Source: Phaffia rhodozyma (lineage: Eukaryota; Basidiomycota; Tremellomycetes; Cystofilobasidiales; Mrakiaceae). Taken from it: DNA of 64,000 bases. Below, one piece after another: positions 22,601 through 32,949 of the stretch (position 1 is the stretch's first letter; each line of letters starts with the position of its first letter). The stretch lies in NCBI GenBank assembly GCA_014706385.1, contig JACGZH010000002.1, forward strand, positions 1,364,001 to 1,428,000, read 5' to 3'. The position numbers and the translations under genes are program-made. Under the pieces are notes generated by a model. The model had not been told where the DNA came from. It ran no database searches and saw only the letters and a list, made by a program, of their open reading frames with translations.

Positions 22601-23753
22601 GGTGCTTAGAGATTCCCATTGACGATGCAAGAGAGGAAGTTGGATCTTACATCAAAACAGCAGAGACAGACATCAAGTTTCAGATGGTCGATCGCTAGCG
22701 TAGAGAAGCAAGGGCGAAATACTAACAGAAGTGTCTGAAATCTCTCCGACCTCTTGATGAACGATTCTACCTAGAGAAAAGAGCCAGGCGGCGTGTAGGA
22801 ACTGTTTTCGCTCGAGCAGCCGCCAAAGTATTTCTGGTGCATCTAACAGGAGCTTTGTTTGAGAAGCCAGCGGAAGTAGGGTGTCTAAGTCTGAGAGGGA
22901 GTTACAGATAGATATTGCAGGAGATGAAGCCGGTTAGTGAGGGGTACCCTCGAGATGCAGAAAAAGAAAGACGAACCTTCGGCAATAGCGTCATCTCCAG
23001 CATCACTCTTGACACTACCTCCTCGCAGGTTGCCGATGCTGCCAGAGATCGAAGCGACGCCTCCCTCGCCAGCGGAGGACGTGACGGCCTTCATGACTTT
23101 GAGGCTGTCGGACAGCCTGCTTGAGGATGCAAACAAGGTGGATAGAGCTGCTGAAGAAGAAAGCAGATCTCTATATCGTTCTCTGTGGAGAGTTGAGAAA
23201 GGCGGATAAGGAGTTTGATGTTTGAGCCAGCCTCAGACTAATCTTGAAAGGACCAAGGGTGAACACAAGATACGCACCCTACCATCGTCCTTAGCTCAGT
23301 CTGCTTCGAAAGTGCCGAGGATCTAAATGGCCATCAACCATGAGCATGAGAGGAAGAACAGAACGGACATCTACCCGGGTGAGTCTATGAAGCGATCTTG
23401 CTGATATGAACCCGAAGAGACAGAGGAACGAGACCCGAAAAATCTCACCTCAGTCTTGCCTCGACCCTTCTTACTTCTCCGATGGCTAGGGCGCGGAAGA
23501 GCTCCTCGGTATCGAGTCGGCTTTGATCGAGCTCGCCTTCTGGATGGTTAGCTGTCAGGTTGTTTGAGCGTGAGGACGATGCCCGAAGAAGGATCCCTCG
23601 CTTGGCCACAAGTGGATTCTCATGGGCCTGGCCCCGACCGAATGTCGGCCGAGGTACTTCCGAGGTAGGGGATCCTAAAGAGAGCCCGAAGGGTGAATGT
23701 TGTGGGGGAGCATTGGTCGGTAGCGGAGGAGCCGAAGTAGTTGAAGCCGCCAT
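19635..23753 (-). CDS. COG1: Conserved oligomeric Golgi complex subunit 1
   Basis: COG1 (Vps51/Vps67 family) belongs to the COG tether that captures intra-Golgi retrograde vesicles. ATG at 23753. A disordered N-terminus of about 70 residues leads to the family signature RALAIGEVRRVEARLR, then KQTELRTMVGERYRDLLSSS (near 23180-23290) and SSRLSDSLKVMKAV (near 23090). Next comes LLPLASQTKLLLDAPEILWR followed by LFSLGRIVHQEVGEISDTS (near 22740-22890), the classic COG1 helical core. The long exon at about 20880-22440 continues the helical rod (SQTLIAILLLDNISLPQALN; WAVRAHVGQLLAKVPGLKPD) with Ser-rich insertions. The last exons (SRELHLALNSLVSSIQTLG, then SWETVKGKTAVQVLWDVLFL) end at a stop at 19635. 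About nine introns. Divergent from the gene at 24179. Confidence 0.85.
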
Positions 23754-23940
23754 TTCTGCCTTGTTCCTCTCAACAAGAAGTGAGCTGATACCCGAAGCGA
23801 GGCTCTCAGAAGAGAAAGGTAGCGAAAGATGGTCAACGAAAGACGATCGTGATGGTCGTAGAACGATGGAAACGACCGGGCGAGATGGCGAAAGTCGTCT
23901 GTGCCTGGATCTGTTGGGCGTAAGTTGGTTCTTTGTTTTT

Positions 23941-24056
23941 TTGTAGTCTCGACTACAGATGAGGACTACGACGTTTTGTAGTGTTTGTTCTCGGGTAAAT
24001 TTGTAGTCTTTTTCGGATTATTTGTACTCTTTGTTTGTAGTCTTTTCTGTAGTTGC
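23941..24056. promoter_or_regulatory. Array of GTAGTC/GACTAC motifs in a divergent promoter
   Basis: Eight near-copies of TGTAGTC or its complement in about 115 bp between COG1 (minus) and the small mitochondrial-looking gene (plus). The first two form a perfect inverted repeat, GTAGTC-TC-GACTAC (23943-23956). Others are at about 23965, 23976, 24002, 24022 (TGTACTC variant), 24036 and 24048. A very similar motif set occurs at 47944-48161. Confidence 0.6.
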
Positions 24057-24178
24057 CCACCAAGATCATTCAGTGTCCTAGACCGTAGCCGCTTGACGAC
24101 CACCGGCCACGACTCTCACCACCACCACCACCATTGCCACTACTACTACTACCACTACTACCACAGGCAACAACAGCT

Positions 24179-24812
24179 ATGCGTCTCTCACTCAACACGC
24201 TCTCCCGGCTTTCTGTAAGCTCACGTTCGAACATTGTTCAAGCTTCCCGGCCGCGATTCGTCTCCAGAGCGGTCCTTCCCTCCATCCGCCCGATCATCGG
24301 CTTCAATTCCAACCTCAACACTGGTTCCATCCGATCGTACGCATCAGAATCGGAGCCGTCCAACAAGCAGCTGCTAGACCAGCTTACTTCTAAGACCGAT
24401 GTGATGGACCAGCTCATGGCAGACCAGCAGGCAGTCGAGTTATTCCAGAAAATGTCCACTTACGTCGAAACTCAAGGTGGGTTCTTCCTTTCTCTCCTCT
24501 TTATAGAGGCCTCTCGTAGGACATCAGGCTCACGTGCGCTAACTGACCTTTCTGGCCAGGCTACACAACGGCCAACCCTCCGGGGAAGCTAGCAATGATG
24601 AAGTTCGTGATGGACCCCGAGTTCAGGAATCTGATGTCCGAAATGAAGTCGGTCGTTGAGCGATTAAATATCTCGGCTGAGGCAAGTTCTTTCATTTGTG
24701 TGTGTCCATATATGTGTGCTACAATTAAGGCTGACTGTGGCCCTCATATCTACAGGATCTTCAAATGATGCAAAAGATTGGGATGGACATGATCAAGGGA
24801 TTCAAAAAATAG
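24179..24812 (+). CDS. Small protein with mitochondrial presequence, unknown function
   Basis: Three exons. Exon 1 from ATG 24179 begins MRLSLNTLSRLSVSSRSNIV, Arg/Ser-rich and without acids, followed by further Arg (a strong presequence pattern), then the soluble domain KQLLDQLTSKTDVMDQLMAD and AVELFQKMSTYVETQG. Exon 2 (about 24560-24681) encodes GYTTANPPGKLAMMKFVMDP and EFRNLMSEMKSVVERLNIS. Exon 3 encodes DLQMMQKIGMDMIKGFKK and a stop at 24810-24812. About 145 residues in all, helical and Met-rich. I recognise no named family; a fungus-restricted mitochondrial matrix protein is the likeliest reading. Confidence 0.7.
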
Positions 24813-25180
24813 ATGATCTATCAGATACAGTTTCGATGTATAAAAGTCATAGACCTCTCGTGCCTTCCTGTCTCCCTTTGTCTTTCTGCTTTTCTGTCTT
24901 TCTGATCAAAGAACACATATAGAAAATATCAGCATGAGAGATACACAACAGAGCAAGATCGAAAGAACAGAACGAAGCAATTCAACAGAGGCTCAGAGTT
25001 GGTCGAGCAAATGCCGAGCGCGACAAAAAAGAGACGAACCGACATCATCATCATCATCAACGACCATCACCTCCACCAGCACTTTCAAAATCGATCGACC
25101 ATCCTAGCCTGCATCTGGCCACACCAACTCGTCCCTCCCATTCTGACGACGAAAACAGCTTCTGAATCCTCATTCCTGAC
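24813..25180. other. Intergenic, same-strand gap
   Basis: Terminator and 3' UTR of the small mitochondrial-looking gene and the promoter of CTK3. No gene or clear motif seen beyond a short CAT-rich tract near 25040-25065. Confidence 0.5.
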
Positions 25181-26760
25181 ATGAGTTCGTTCGACCCGTT
25201 CGACATCAGGATGCAGCTATTAGGGCTTCTCCGTCGGCTCGAAGCCTCCCAGGCTTCTATTCACCGGGTCGTCGGCTTTGCTATAAAGTATGGCTCCAGA
25301 TGTGGAGAAGATCTGTGGGAGTGTATACTGGAAGAAGCCGAGAAGGTTTGGAACTCCCTCTTCACACTTTGAATTGATCTACCGTCACTAACATTCCCTA
25401 CGTCTCTTTCATGGTTCCATTGTTCATCATCAGGGTTCGCTGAACTCTCGCATCAACGTACTATACTTCCTGGACTCTTTATGCGAGACTTCCCTTCTGG
25501 TCGGCCTTCCAGATGGACCGTATGTCGACTACATCACCAGAGACCTTCTCAAAGTCGTTGATTATGTGGTTCCAGAAACCAGGGAGGGCGCGTTGAACTT
25601 GATGAGTGCAAAACAAGTTCGTCTGACTAGCCTCTGCTTTATTTTTCCTGCCTTCAAAAGGGGTTTTTTTCCCTTGAACGAATCCTAGTTGTAAGACAAG
25701 TTTTTGGCTAACTACTTGTACAATAACAGATCTTGGAAAGTTGGCGTACAAAGAGGGTGGTTCGACCAGAAATCGTGGACGAAGCTCTTCAGACACTTGA
25801 GCTAAGGAAAGGAAGGTTCGTATCTGCTCTTTTTCCTTCCTCTTGAATTTGTCTACCCGGCCGATGAGACTTCGCCGAGTGTGGTACTTACCATTTCAGG
25901 TTGCACCTATTGGACTGCAAACAGAGTGCATGAAATCTCAAAGAGCAAACCGAGTAGTAAAAAACGAGGCCACTTTGAAAACTTTTCGCAGGCTGAGACT
26001 CTGCGCCGGATGGAAGAAGATCGAGAACGTGTTCGTTTCCGTTTCACACTCTCTTGTTTCCTTCTAATACTTCCTCCTTTCAGATTTATATCTCAACCGT
26101 CTCGCTTTGAATGGTGATTGAAACCTCAGCACAAACGCTTGCGAGAACGGATCTGGATACTTCCTATCCCCCGATTGAGTAATCCATCGACTACGATTCC
26201 ACGGTTGGCTACCTTTCTCCCCCCTACTACCATCATCACATCATCGACAACAACCTCCACCACTACAAATAGTACTGCTTCTAGCACAGTTCCTATTATA
26301 GGTCCAAATGGCGCTCCTCTCGTAGGTGGTCTCGCCAGATCGTCCAATTCATCTCTTCCCTCGTCCCACGAACCGTCACCGCTATCAAATCTCTCTCCTT
26401 TTACGCCGACGTCGCCTTCTGTGTTCACACCTTCGAGTACTGGCAATGGCTCTGGAACGACCGGCGCCGCTTCCTCTGGAGGGATAGGACAGAGAGATCC
26501 CCACGCGGGAACAGGGCTAGAAGTCGCTATCGATTTAGAATTTGATCAGGCCTGGGAAGGAACTAGTGATCTGAATGAAGATGACGCCAGAGAACTTCAG
26601 GTTGGTTTCTCCTCCACGTGTTTCTTTGTTCGGAAACGCTGCATTTGACCGCTACGTCCAAATCTAATCCTCTTGACCTTGCCATAAATGCGCATACAGA
26701 AGGAACTCGAACTATGTTATCCCGGCTGGACCGACCCAGCAATAAATGCTCCTTCGTAGT
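25181..26760 (+). CDS. CTK3: CTD kinase I gamma subunit (Ctk3)
   Basis: Non-catalytic subunit of the kinase complex that phosphorylates Ser2 of the RNA polymerase II C-terminal domain. ATG at 25181; exon 1 encodes the CID-like N-terminal domain, DPFDIRMQLLGLLRRLEASQ and KYGSRCGEDLWECILEEAEK. Exon 2 continues GSLNSRINVLYFLDSLCETS and YVDYITRDLLKVVDYVVPET; exon 3 ILESWRTKRVVRPEIVDEAL. A small exon (AETLRRMEEDRE, near 25991-26029) and the exon starting KRLRERIWILPIPR (near 26120) lead through a Ser/Thr/Pro linker to the C-terminal helix LEVAIDLEFDQAWEGTSDLN and KELELCYPGWTDPA. Stop at 26758-26760. Order and residues match the Ctk3 family closely. Confidence 0.88.
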
Positions 26761-27156
26761 CCTTATCAACCTTCTGTCTTCTGTCTTCTATCACCTCTTC
26801 CTTAAAACGGGTTAAACACTTTGTATGCCCTATTCTGCCTTGCCTAACATAAATCGGAGGAGTCTGTCCGGTGTAACATCTCTCTTCTGTATACCCTGCC
26901 CTTTGTTTTGACTGGACAGTCAACCTTATACGGCATGACGCCTACCCTACTCTTTCTAATTTATACAACCAAGAAAGATAGAAGGGAATGTATTCGTATC
27001 GCATCATAATCTCTCGGCCATGTTAAGCGTACATCACGTGGTTTATTCAAAATAGATTCATTCTCTCGTTAAGATCGAAGAGGAATGTGAAGGGTACAGA
27101 GAAGGAGTAAAGACAAAAGCTAGAGATCTCAAATCTATAAAGGCCGATAACCGAAA
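26761..27156. other. Convergent intergenic gap
   Basis: 3' ends of CTK3 and the ketoacyl-CoA reductase gene meet here. AT-rich with no supported gene; an ATCACGTG site near 27033 is the only motif noticed. Confidence 0.5.
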
Positions 27157-29039
27157 CTATTCTGACTTTGCGAGTCGGGCCTTCTTTGCCAGAGCTCGTC
27201 GTCGAATATCCTTGTGCATAGCTGTTGAATCAGCCGACCAATCAAGCACATGTATGTGCCTCATTAGCCATGTAAACTTTTTAACGGTACAGCGCACGGC
27301 TGAAGAACAATTAAAGACAGAACATACCCAACCCTTTACCCATGGCGAATCGACCTCCAAGTGCAAAAGTAGCAAGTGCCCAGTCGAACAATGCGTGAGA
27401 CCAGTAAGGTGTCATAGTGAAAGGTCTAGAAACCGCCCCTCGGGACAGTCCGATAGAGGATAAGGTCGACTTAACAAAGTCTGAGGCAAGGGGAATCAAC
27501 ACAGAGGATCGTCGGATTTTGGACATAGCAGAGACCTATTTGTTGTTCATTCATTCGGTTGAATATTAGCCTTTCGATCTACCTAAAAGAAGGAGGAACT
27601 CGAGATTCAACATCGATGCTGATACGGACCACAAAGTAGGGCAGAACCAGCTGAACATCAACACCAAACTCTTCAACTTCCTCTCCGAGAGCCTGACTCC
27701 ACCTCTCGAGGAAAGCTTTAGACCCGGTGTAGGTCGCGAGCATAGCTGAAGGAACGAGAGCCGAGAAGGATCCAACAGTAAGAACCAAGCCATTATGTCT
27801 ATGGTGGTCAAAACAAGCGAATTTCAGCGGGTTGTAAATACTTCTTGGAACCTCGACAAGAGGGACTAACCGGCTGACCATGGCTGGAAGGAGTGCCTGA
27901 GTAGTGAGGAGCGTAGCTTTGATGTTCTACGATGTGGGTGTATGCACGTAGAACGATAACGATCAGTGATCTATAGAGGCATTTACTCGTGTTGTAGATG
28001 GAATGTTCTTACCACATCGACGATACCGAGCATCTCATCCTGGCTGGTTTCGGTGAAGTAGACAGGCATCTCGTGGGAAAGCCCAGCGCAGTTGACTAAT
28101 TTGCCAATAAAACCGTCCGAAGAGCTTATTCAGTGATTGCTCTCACTAAGCGAAAGATGAACTCTTACCTAGCACATTAATCTCTAAATCGGAGGCAAGG
28201 CTCTTTAGCTCTTCGAAAGCCTCAGGCTGGGGATTTCCAAAGTCGATGACGACCTCCTTCGTCGTAACCTTGTATTTAATGCCTGCGATGATACACATTC
28301 ATGGTCATGATCAGCCCGGCTTCAAAGAGAACATACCAGGAATCATCGTATGAAAAGAAACCAACGAATTTCCTGGCCAATCGCCTCGAGCTTATCGTGG
28401 TTTCGGCCGATGAGAACGATGTTGAAACCCTTCTTCGCCATCTGTCGAGCAAACTCTATACCGAGATCTCCGGTCGAACCAGTGATGGCTGTATCATTTC
28501 ATTCATAAGTCATAAGCGAGCGTCAGTAACCAGGTACCAAGCAGACTGTAGCCAGTTCGGACAGACAGGAAGGATAGGAACAACGTACCGGCCCAAGACC
28601 CTTTTCCAGCACCATACTTAGTGAGCTAGAGAAACAAACACAGCGCATACAACGAGTTCCCATTGAGATCGTGAGCAACTGGGAAGGAAAAGTGAGATGC
28701 GCACAGACCACCCGGCGAAGAAGCCCTGTCTTCGCTCTTTCTTCTCCGGATGCTCGATGAGACAAGAAACCTTACATTGGTACCCTTGATAAGAGTCAAC
28801 TGGGCGACAAGCTTGAGCAGATTGTATGCCTGTACAAGAACAAACAGAGACCCAATGGACGCAAGGAATGTTGAGGCAGCTGGTGTTTGAAAGAGAAGAA
28901 TGATTAAGGTCCGAACCAGAATGAAATCAAACTCTCAGCCGCTGCCGCTCATGACCCTGAGTTGTCTGTTGTGAAACACTGCAACTTTCAGATGGGACAA
29001 CTACTGACTTGGGTATTCAAGGAATGTATCGACGAGCAT
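27157..29039 (-). CDS. IFA38: Very-long-chain 3-oxoacyl-CoA reductase (KAR/Ifa38 type)
   Basis: ER short-chain dehydrogenase that reduces 3-ketoacyl-CoA in the fatty-acid elongation cycle (sphingolipid and VLCFA supply). ATG at 29039 (MLVDTFLEYPSQ), then a hydrophobic stretch AYNLLKLVAQLTLIKGTN near 28785-28830. The Rossmann motif is split by introns: KYGAGKGSWA (near 28600), TGSTGDLGIEFA (near 28440-28490) and IVLIGRN. Then VVIDFGNPQPEAFEEL, LVNCAGLSHEMPVYF (NAG-type motif), TVGSFSALVPSAMLATYTGS with the catalytic Ser and the Tyr-x3-Lys of YTGSK (near 27720-27790). The C-terminus is basic (HKDIRRRALAKKARLAKSE), stop at 27157-27159. About eight introns. YTGSK plus the KYGAGKGSWA motif separates it from generic SDRs. 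Confidence 0.85.
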
Positions 29040-29307
29040 GTTGTTCTGTCTGGAAAAGATGAGTGACAGGATCTGAGATGGTGAGGAGATGGTCGTTGTC
29101 CTTGTCCTTGTCGAAACGGAGAAGGTTGGGTTTGTAGACGATTTGATTGTATTCTTCGGCTTATCTGTCACTTAGGTGTTATTCATATTTAATTATCACA
29201 CTAATTATCATACAGTTACAACTCGAGAAAAGAACCCAAGCAGATTTCAGAAAGACAGATAGAACGGTCCGTTGCAGACAAACAGGCTCCAAGAGATGTA
29301 AGAAATC

Positions 29308-30608
29308 CTATCGTTTGAGATTGTTTAGTCTCGCCTGGAGAGCATCTTCGTCAGGGTTGCCCCCTCCCCCAGCAGACGCCGGTGTGGGCGGGAGATCAGA
29401 GCCCTCTGCTACAGCTAAACGGGATGAAGGCATTGGACTGTTTGCTTCTTGGATAGAAGACGGTGCGTCTCCCAACTATGTTTAGCAGCGGAAGTGGTTG
29501 GACGAAGGGTAACAGAGTGAGAGGATAAGAAGAATCAAGGGGGTTTCTCTCAAGTTAGCAACATATCACAATCAAAAAAGGCAGAAAGGAACAGTCAAAA
29601 AGACTGACCTGTTGGCCAAGCGAGACTCCAATCTCATCCAACACTTCCTTGAGGATTCGGTCTCCCTCCTCTTCTTCTTCTTCCTCACCTTCCGCGTCCA
29701 TCGCGTCGTCGACCGCGTCCGACATGATCTCCTCCTTCATATCCATAGTTGCAGATTCTTTCTCAAAGTCCATCATGATCTTTTGAATCTGATGTTGTTA
29801 GAAAAGGAAGAACCAAGGACCACACAGAGATCCATAGACACGATGAATTAGCGATTCGCTTGTTCATCTTTGACTCCAACCAAACCATGAGGATCGAGCC
29901 AGTCGATAGGATCGGGAACGAACTTGTGGTAGATTCATACTGCGATTCATCATGCCCATCGCTCGTGTCGCTCCCTTCATAGCCTCACCCATCTGTTGGT
30001 TGCTCCTCAGTGTCTGAATCCTGAGAGAGACCGCCTGAAGCTGCGTCTTCATCGCATAGAACTTTTGGATGTATCGACGGGTTCGAACGAGATCTTTAGC
30101 CATGATCTTGCAGGCGTTCTGTGTCCACGTTTGTTGTGGAAAAAGAGGGAAGCAAAACACTGGTTCATTCGCCTGCAATGCAGAAGGACGAGAAAACAAA
30201 GAAGACATTACCATTTGACCTAGTTTGGCTGTTCGTTTGATCTCGCTCATAATCTTCTTCTCTTCACTGTACAGACAACCAGCATAACGGGAGAAAGAAC
30301 GATGAGTCAACAAGGTGGGACACTGAAGTTGACTAGCTACTTTGTAAGAGCCAGAAAGAATGATGATGATGAGCGTCCGGACTGACTTTTCGAGCTTTCC
30401 TCTCTCTCTGTCGAGTTCCCGCTGAGCTTTCTGCAGAGCTCGTTGATGCTGCCTCAGTCGTTCGGCTGGAGTTAGGGACTTGCCGAAAAGAAGCTCCTTA
30501 TAAAGCGACGGAACAGATCACATAAGATATGACAGATCTTCAGATGAATGCGAAAAGAGGTATAAACACAACGTGAGAGTGCTGGAGATCACTGACTAGG
30601 ACGTTCAT
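29308..30608 (-). CDS. VPS2: ESCRT-III subunit Vps2/CHMP2
   Basis: Charged multivesicular-body protein that caps Snf7 filaments and recruits Vps4. The start exon is tiny: ATG at 30608, followed after an intron by LFGKSLTPAERLRQHQRALQ and RELDRERGKLEK (basic helix 1, near 30400-30490). The core continues EKKIMSEIKRTAKLGQM, KIMAKDLVRTRRYIQKFYAM and LQAVSLRIQTLRSNQQMGEA, then GATRAMGMMNRSMNLPQIQK. After an intron comes MMDFEKESATMDMKEEIMSD (near 29710-29776), an acidic stretch, and the C-terminal MIT-interacting motif DALQARLNNLKR ending at 29308-29310. The MIM1 matches the L-x2-R-L-x2-L pattern. The exact first splice donor is uncertain. Divergent from the PQ-loop gene. Confidence 0.9.
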
Positions 30609-30830
30609 TGTTAGTTGTGGATGTAACTAGATGTGATGGTGAGAGAGAAGGATGATGGAATGACGGGCAGATAACAAATTACGTATAAGAGTCAAGACTT
30701 CCATCCAAAGTCGAGCGCCGTCAGATTTCTCCTCTTGCTCTCTATCCACCCTTCGGTCGTTTGGTCTATTTCTTCCTCTTTTCACTCCCTATTTGTCTGA
30801 ACTAAAGCTCAGACAAGCTCCTCCTCAGTC

Positions 30831-32500
30831 ATGATCGTACCCTCTGACACACAACTAAGCAGTATCTTTGGTTGGATCAGTATCGCTTGCTGGATTGGTT
30901 AGTTCTCCCTATATTCGTCGAGGCCGGCTTCGGCCGAGTTAATCTTATGTTCTCTCTGACCGTCCTTCATTCATTGCTCTGCTTCTCTATCTCTGTTTCT
31001 AGTCGTATATACACCCCAGATCTGGGAAAACTACGTTCTCCAATCGGGAGAAGGTCTCTCTATCGCTTTCATCGTTCTTTGGTTCATCGGCGATGTCACC
31101 AACTTGGTATGCTTCCCGTTCTATCTAATTCCTTTCTCTCTCTATCTTCATGGTGTACACAGGGATATTGGCTGATAGTGGCGATTGTGATCGAGTGTTT
31201 CTAGGTGGGAGGAGCCATGGCTGGTCTACTGCCTACAATGATCATTCTTGCTAGTGAGTAGCTAGATACTGGCAGCTGTCCCACCGAGCCTAATTGATAG
31301 AATCAGCTGATGTGTTTCTTGTTCCCTTCCACAATCGATCGATAGGCTACTATTCAATCTGCGATATCGTCCTCCTGTTCCAAGTATACTATTATCGTCA
31401 GAACCCTGCCGTGGCCACTCCTTCCTCTGAAGTCGAGCAACTTCATGTTCCCTCTTCAGACGATAACACCGAGTCTAGTCCGCTCCTTCCGAAATCAACG
31501 ACAGTCGAACCAGCTAGAAAGAAATCATTTTTGATTCAGAATGCTGTTCATTTCTTGGCGTTTGGCCTCGTGTTCGGAACGGCTCTCGTTGCTTGGGGTG
31601 TCAACGTCTGGGGGAAAGGAAACTCACACCCTCCGACCGATGGAGAAAATTCCACTAAGATAGAGTGGAAGAGTCAAACCTTGGGTTGGATCTCAGCCGT
31701 CACTTGTACGTTCTTCTTTGAATCTATACGTCATTTTGCTTTTCAGATACCATAGGAGCAAAGACAAGTCGAAGTCGGCCTGAATCTGAGCTGGTTCTCA
31801 CTCGCCGCTTTTACTTTCTCTGGTTGTGCTTCAATCTCTCTCATGATGAAGACATCGGATCCAGAGTCCCTCAGATTTACCATAATTGGGAGACTAGATG
31901 TACTGGCCTCTCACTGGGCATGTTTGTCTTTACCATCAGCGGTAACCTAACCTGTACGTACGGACACTCGACTCTTCAACTTCGATTCGATCATTGCTAA
32001 AGTCTTGTTGGAATCTTGAATCGAATCGGTTCGTCCGGGGGGTGGGTTGACAGATATCGCTAGTATCCTATTCAAATCATTAGATTCGCATTGGATCAAA
32101 ACCAATTTGCCTTGGTTACTGTACGTCTTTGCTAAATCTGCCTCAGCTCGCCTATTTTCTTGATCTAGATGCTTATTTCGGTTGTCCTTTGGATTGCATG
32201 CCTTGGTAGAGGATCCATTCTGACGGTCTTCCTTGATATCGCCGTCATCTGTCAATTCGCTTACTTCTCGAACCAAAGTTTGATCTTCACGGATGTTAGT
32301 ATCCATCTTACCCGATACAATCGTTCAGAACGAGCATGATATGAACTAATGTGTATTTTCTTCTTCCTTTTCTTTTCTTCTCCTTCTCTTATTCTTCGAT
32401 CCGCTCGTGAATATGGCATTAGCTCGCCACACTTCAAGCTCAAGCTGAGCGAGCACAAGCTGAATCTGCTGCTCAGCCAACCACCACCTCGTCAGGTTAG
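30831..32500 (+). CDS. PQ-loop vacuolar amino-acid transporter (Ypq type)
   Basis: Seven-helix PQ-loop protein; yeast Ypq1-3 move basic amino acids across the vacuole membrane. ATG at 30831 (MIVPSDTQLSSIFGWISIAC). First PQ motif: VVYTPQIWENYVLQSGEGLS (near 31003-31060), followed by FIVLWFIGDVTNL, GGAMAGLLPTMIILA and the helix GYYSICDIVLLFQVYYYRQN. A Ser-rich acidic loop (SSDDNTESSPLLPKS) precedes the second half: NAVHFLAFGLVFGTALVAWG, GWISAVT, and the second PQ motif GSRVPQIYHNWETRCTGLSL (near 31855-31915), then MFVFTISGNLT and DIAVICQFAYFSNQSLIFTD. Ends with an Ala/Gln-rich tail, stop 32498-32500. The stretch 31740-31850 stays in frame and may be exon or intron. Confidence 0.85.
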
Positions 32501-32949
32501 AGCTCTCTGATCAAGAGTGATGGAGCGTATAGATAAAATGCGGGACATTGCCTTTCATAGAACAAATGACGCCTCGTCTTGCGTGTTCTTCCACTTTTGT
32601 CTTCTTTCTTTTTCTCCTTTCGAGCCTCTGAAATACTCGAAAATTCTCTTTCTGGTCCACGCTCTTCTTCCATACCATTCGATCTTCAAAGGATCTTCTC
32701 CGAAAGCTCAAATCATCACGCCTTCCGTCAAGCTGTCGTATCAAGTCAACATATTGAAACTTTTTGATCAACTCGGTGACGGTGCGGGGTAAAGAAGAGA
32801 GACAAAAGAAGGAAAGAAAAACAGATGCAACATCAATAGCCTATGCAATGTTATAGATAAGTGATACAGTTCTAATTGAGTCTAGACAGGATAGTATTCT
32901 TATACCGTCCAAGGAGGAAAGACATGGGTTGCAGAAAGGAAGTGAACTA
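32501..32949. other. Convergent intergenic gap
   Basis: 3' sequence of the PQ-loop gene and LTN1. No supported gene or motif seen; mainly T/C-rich on the plus strand. Confidence 0.5.
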
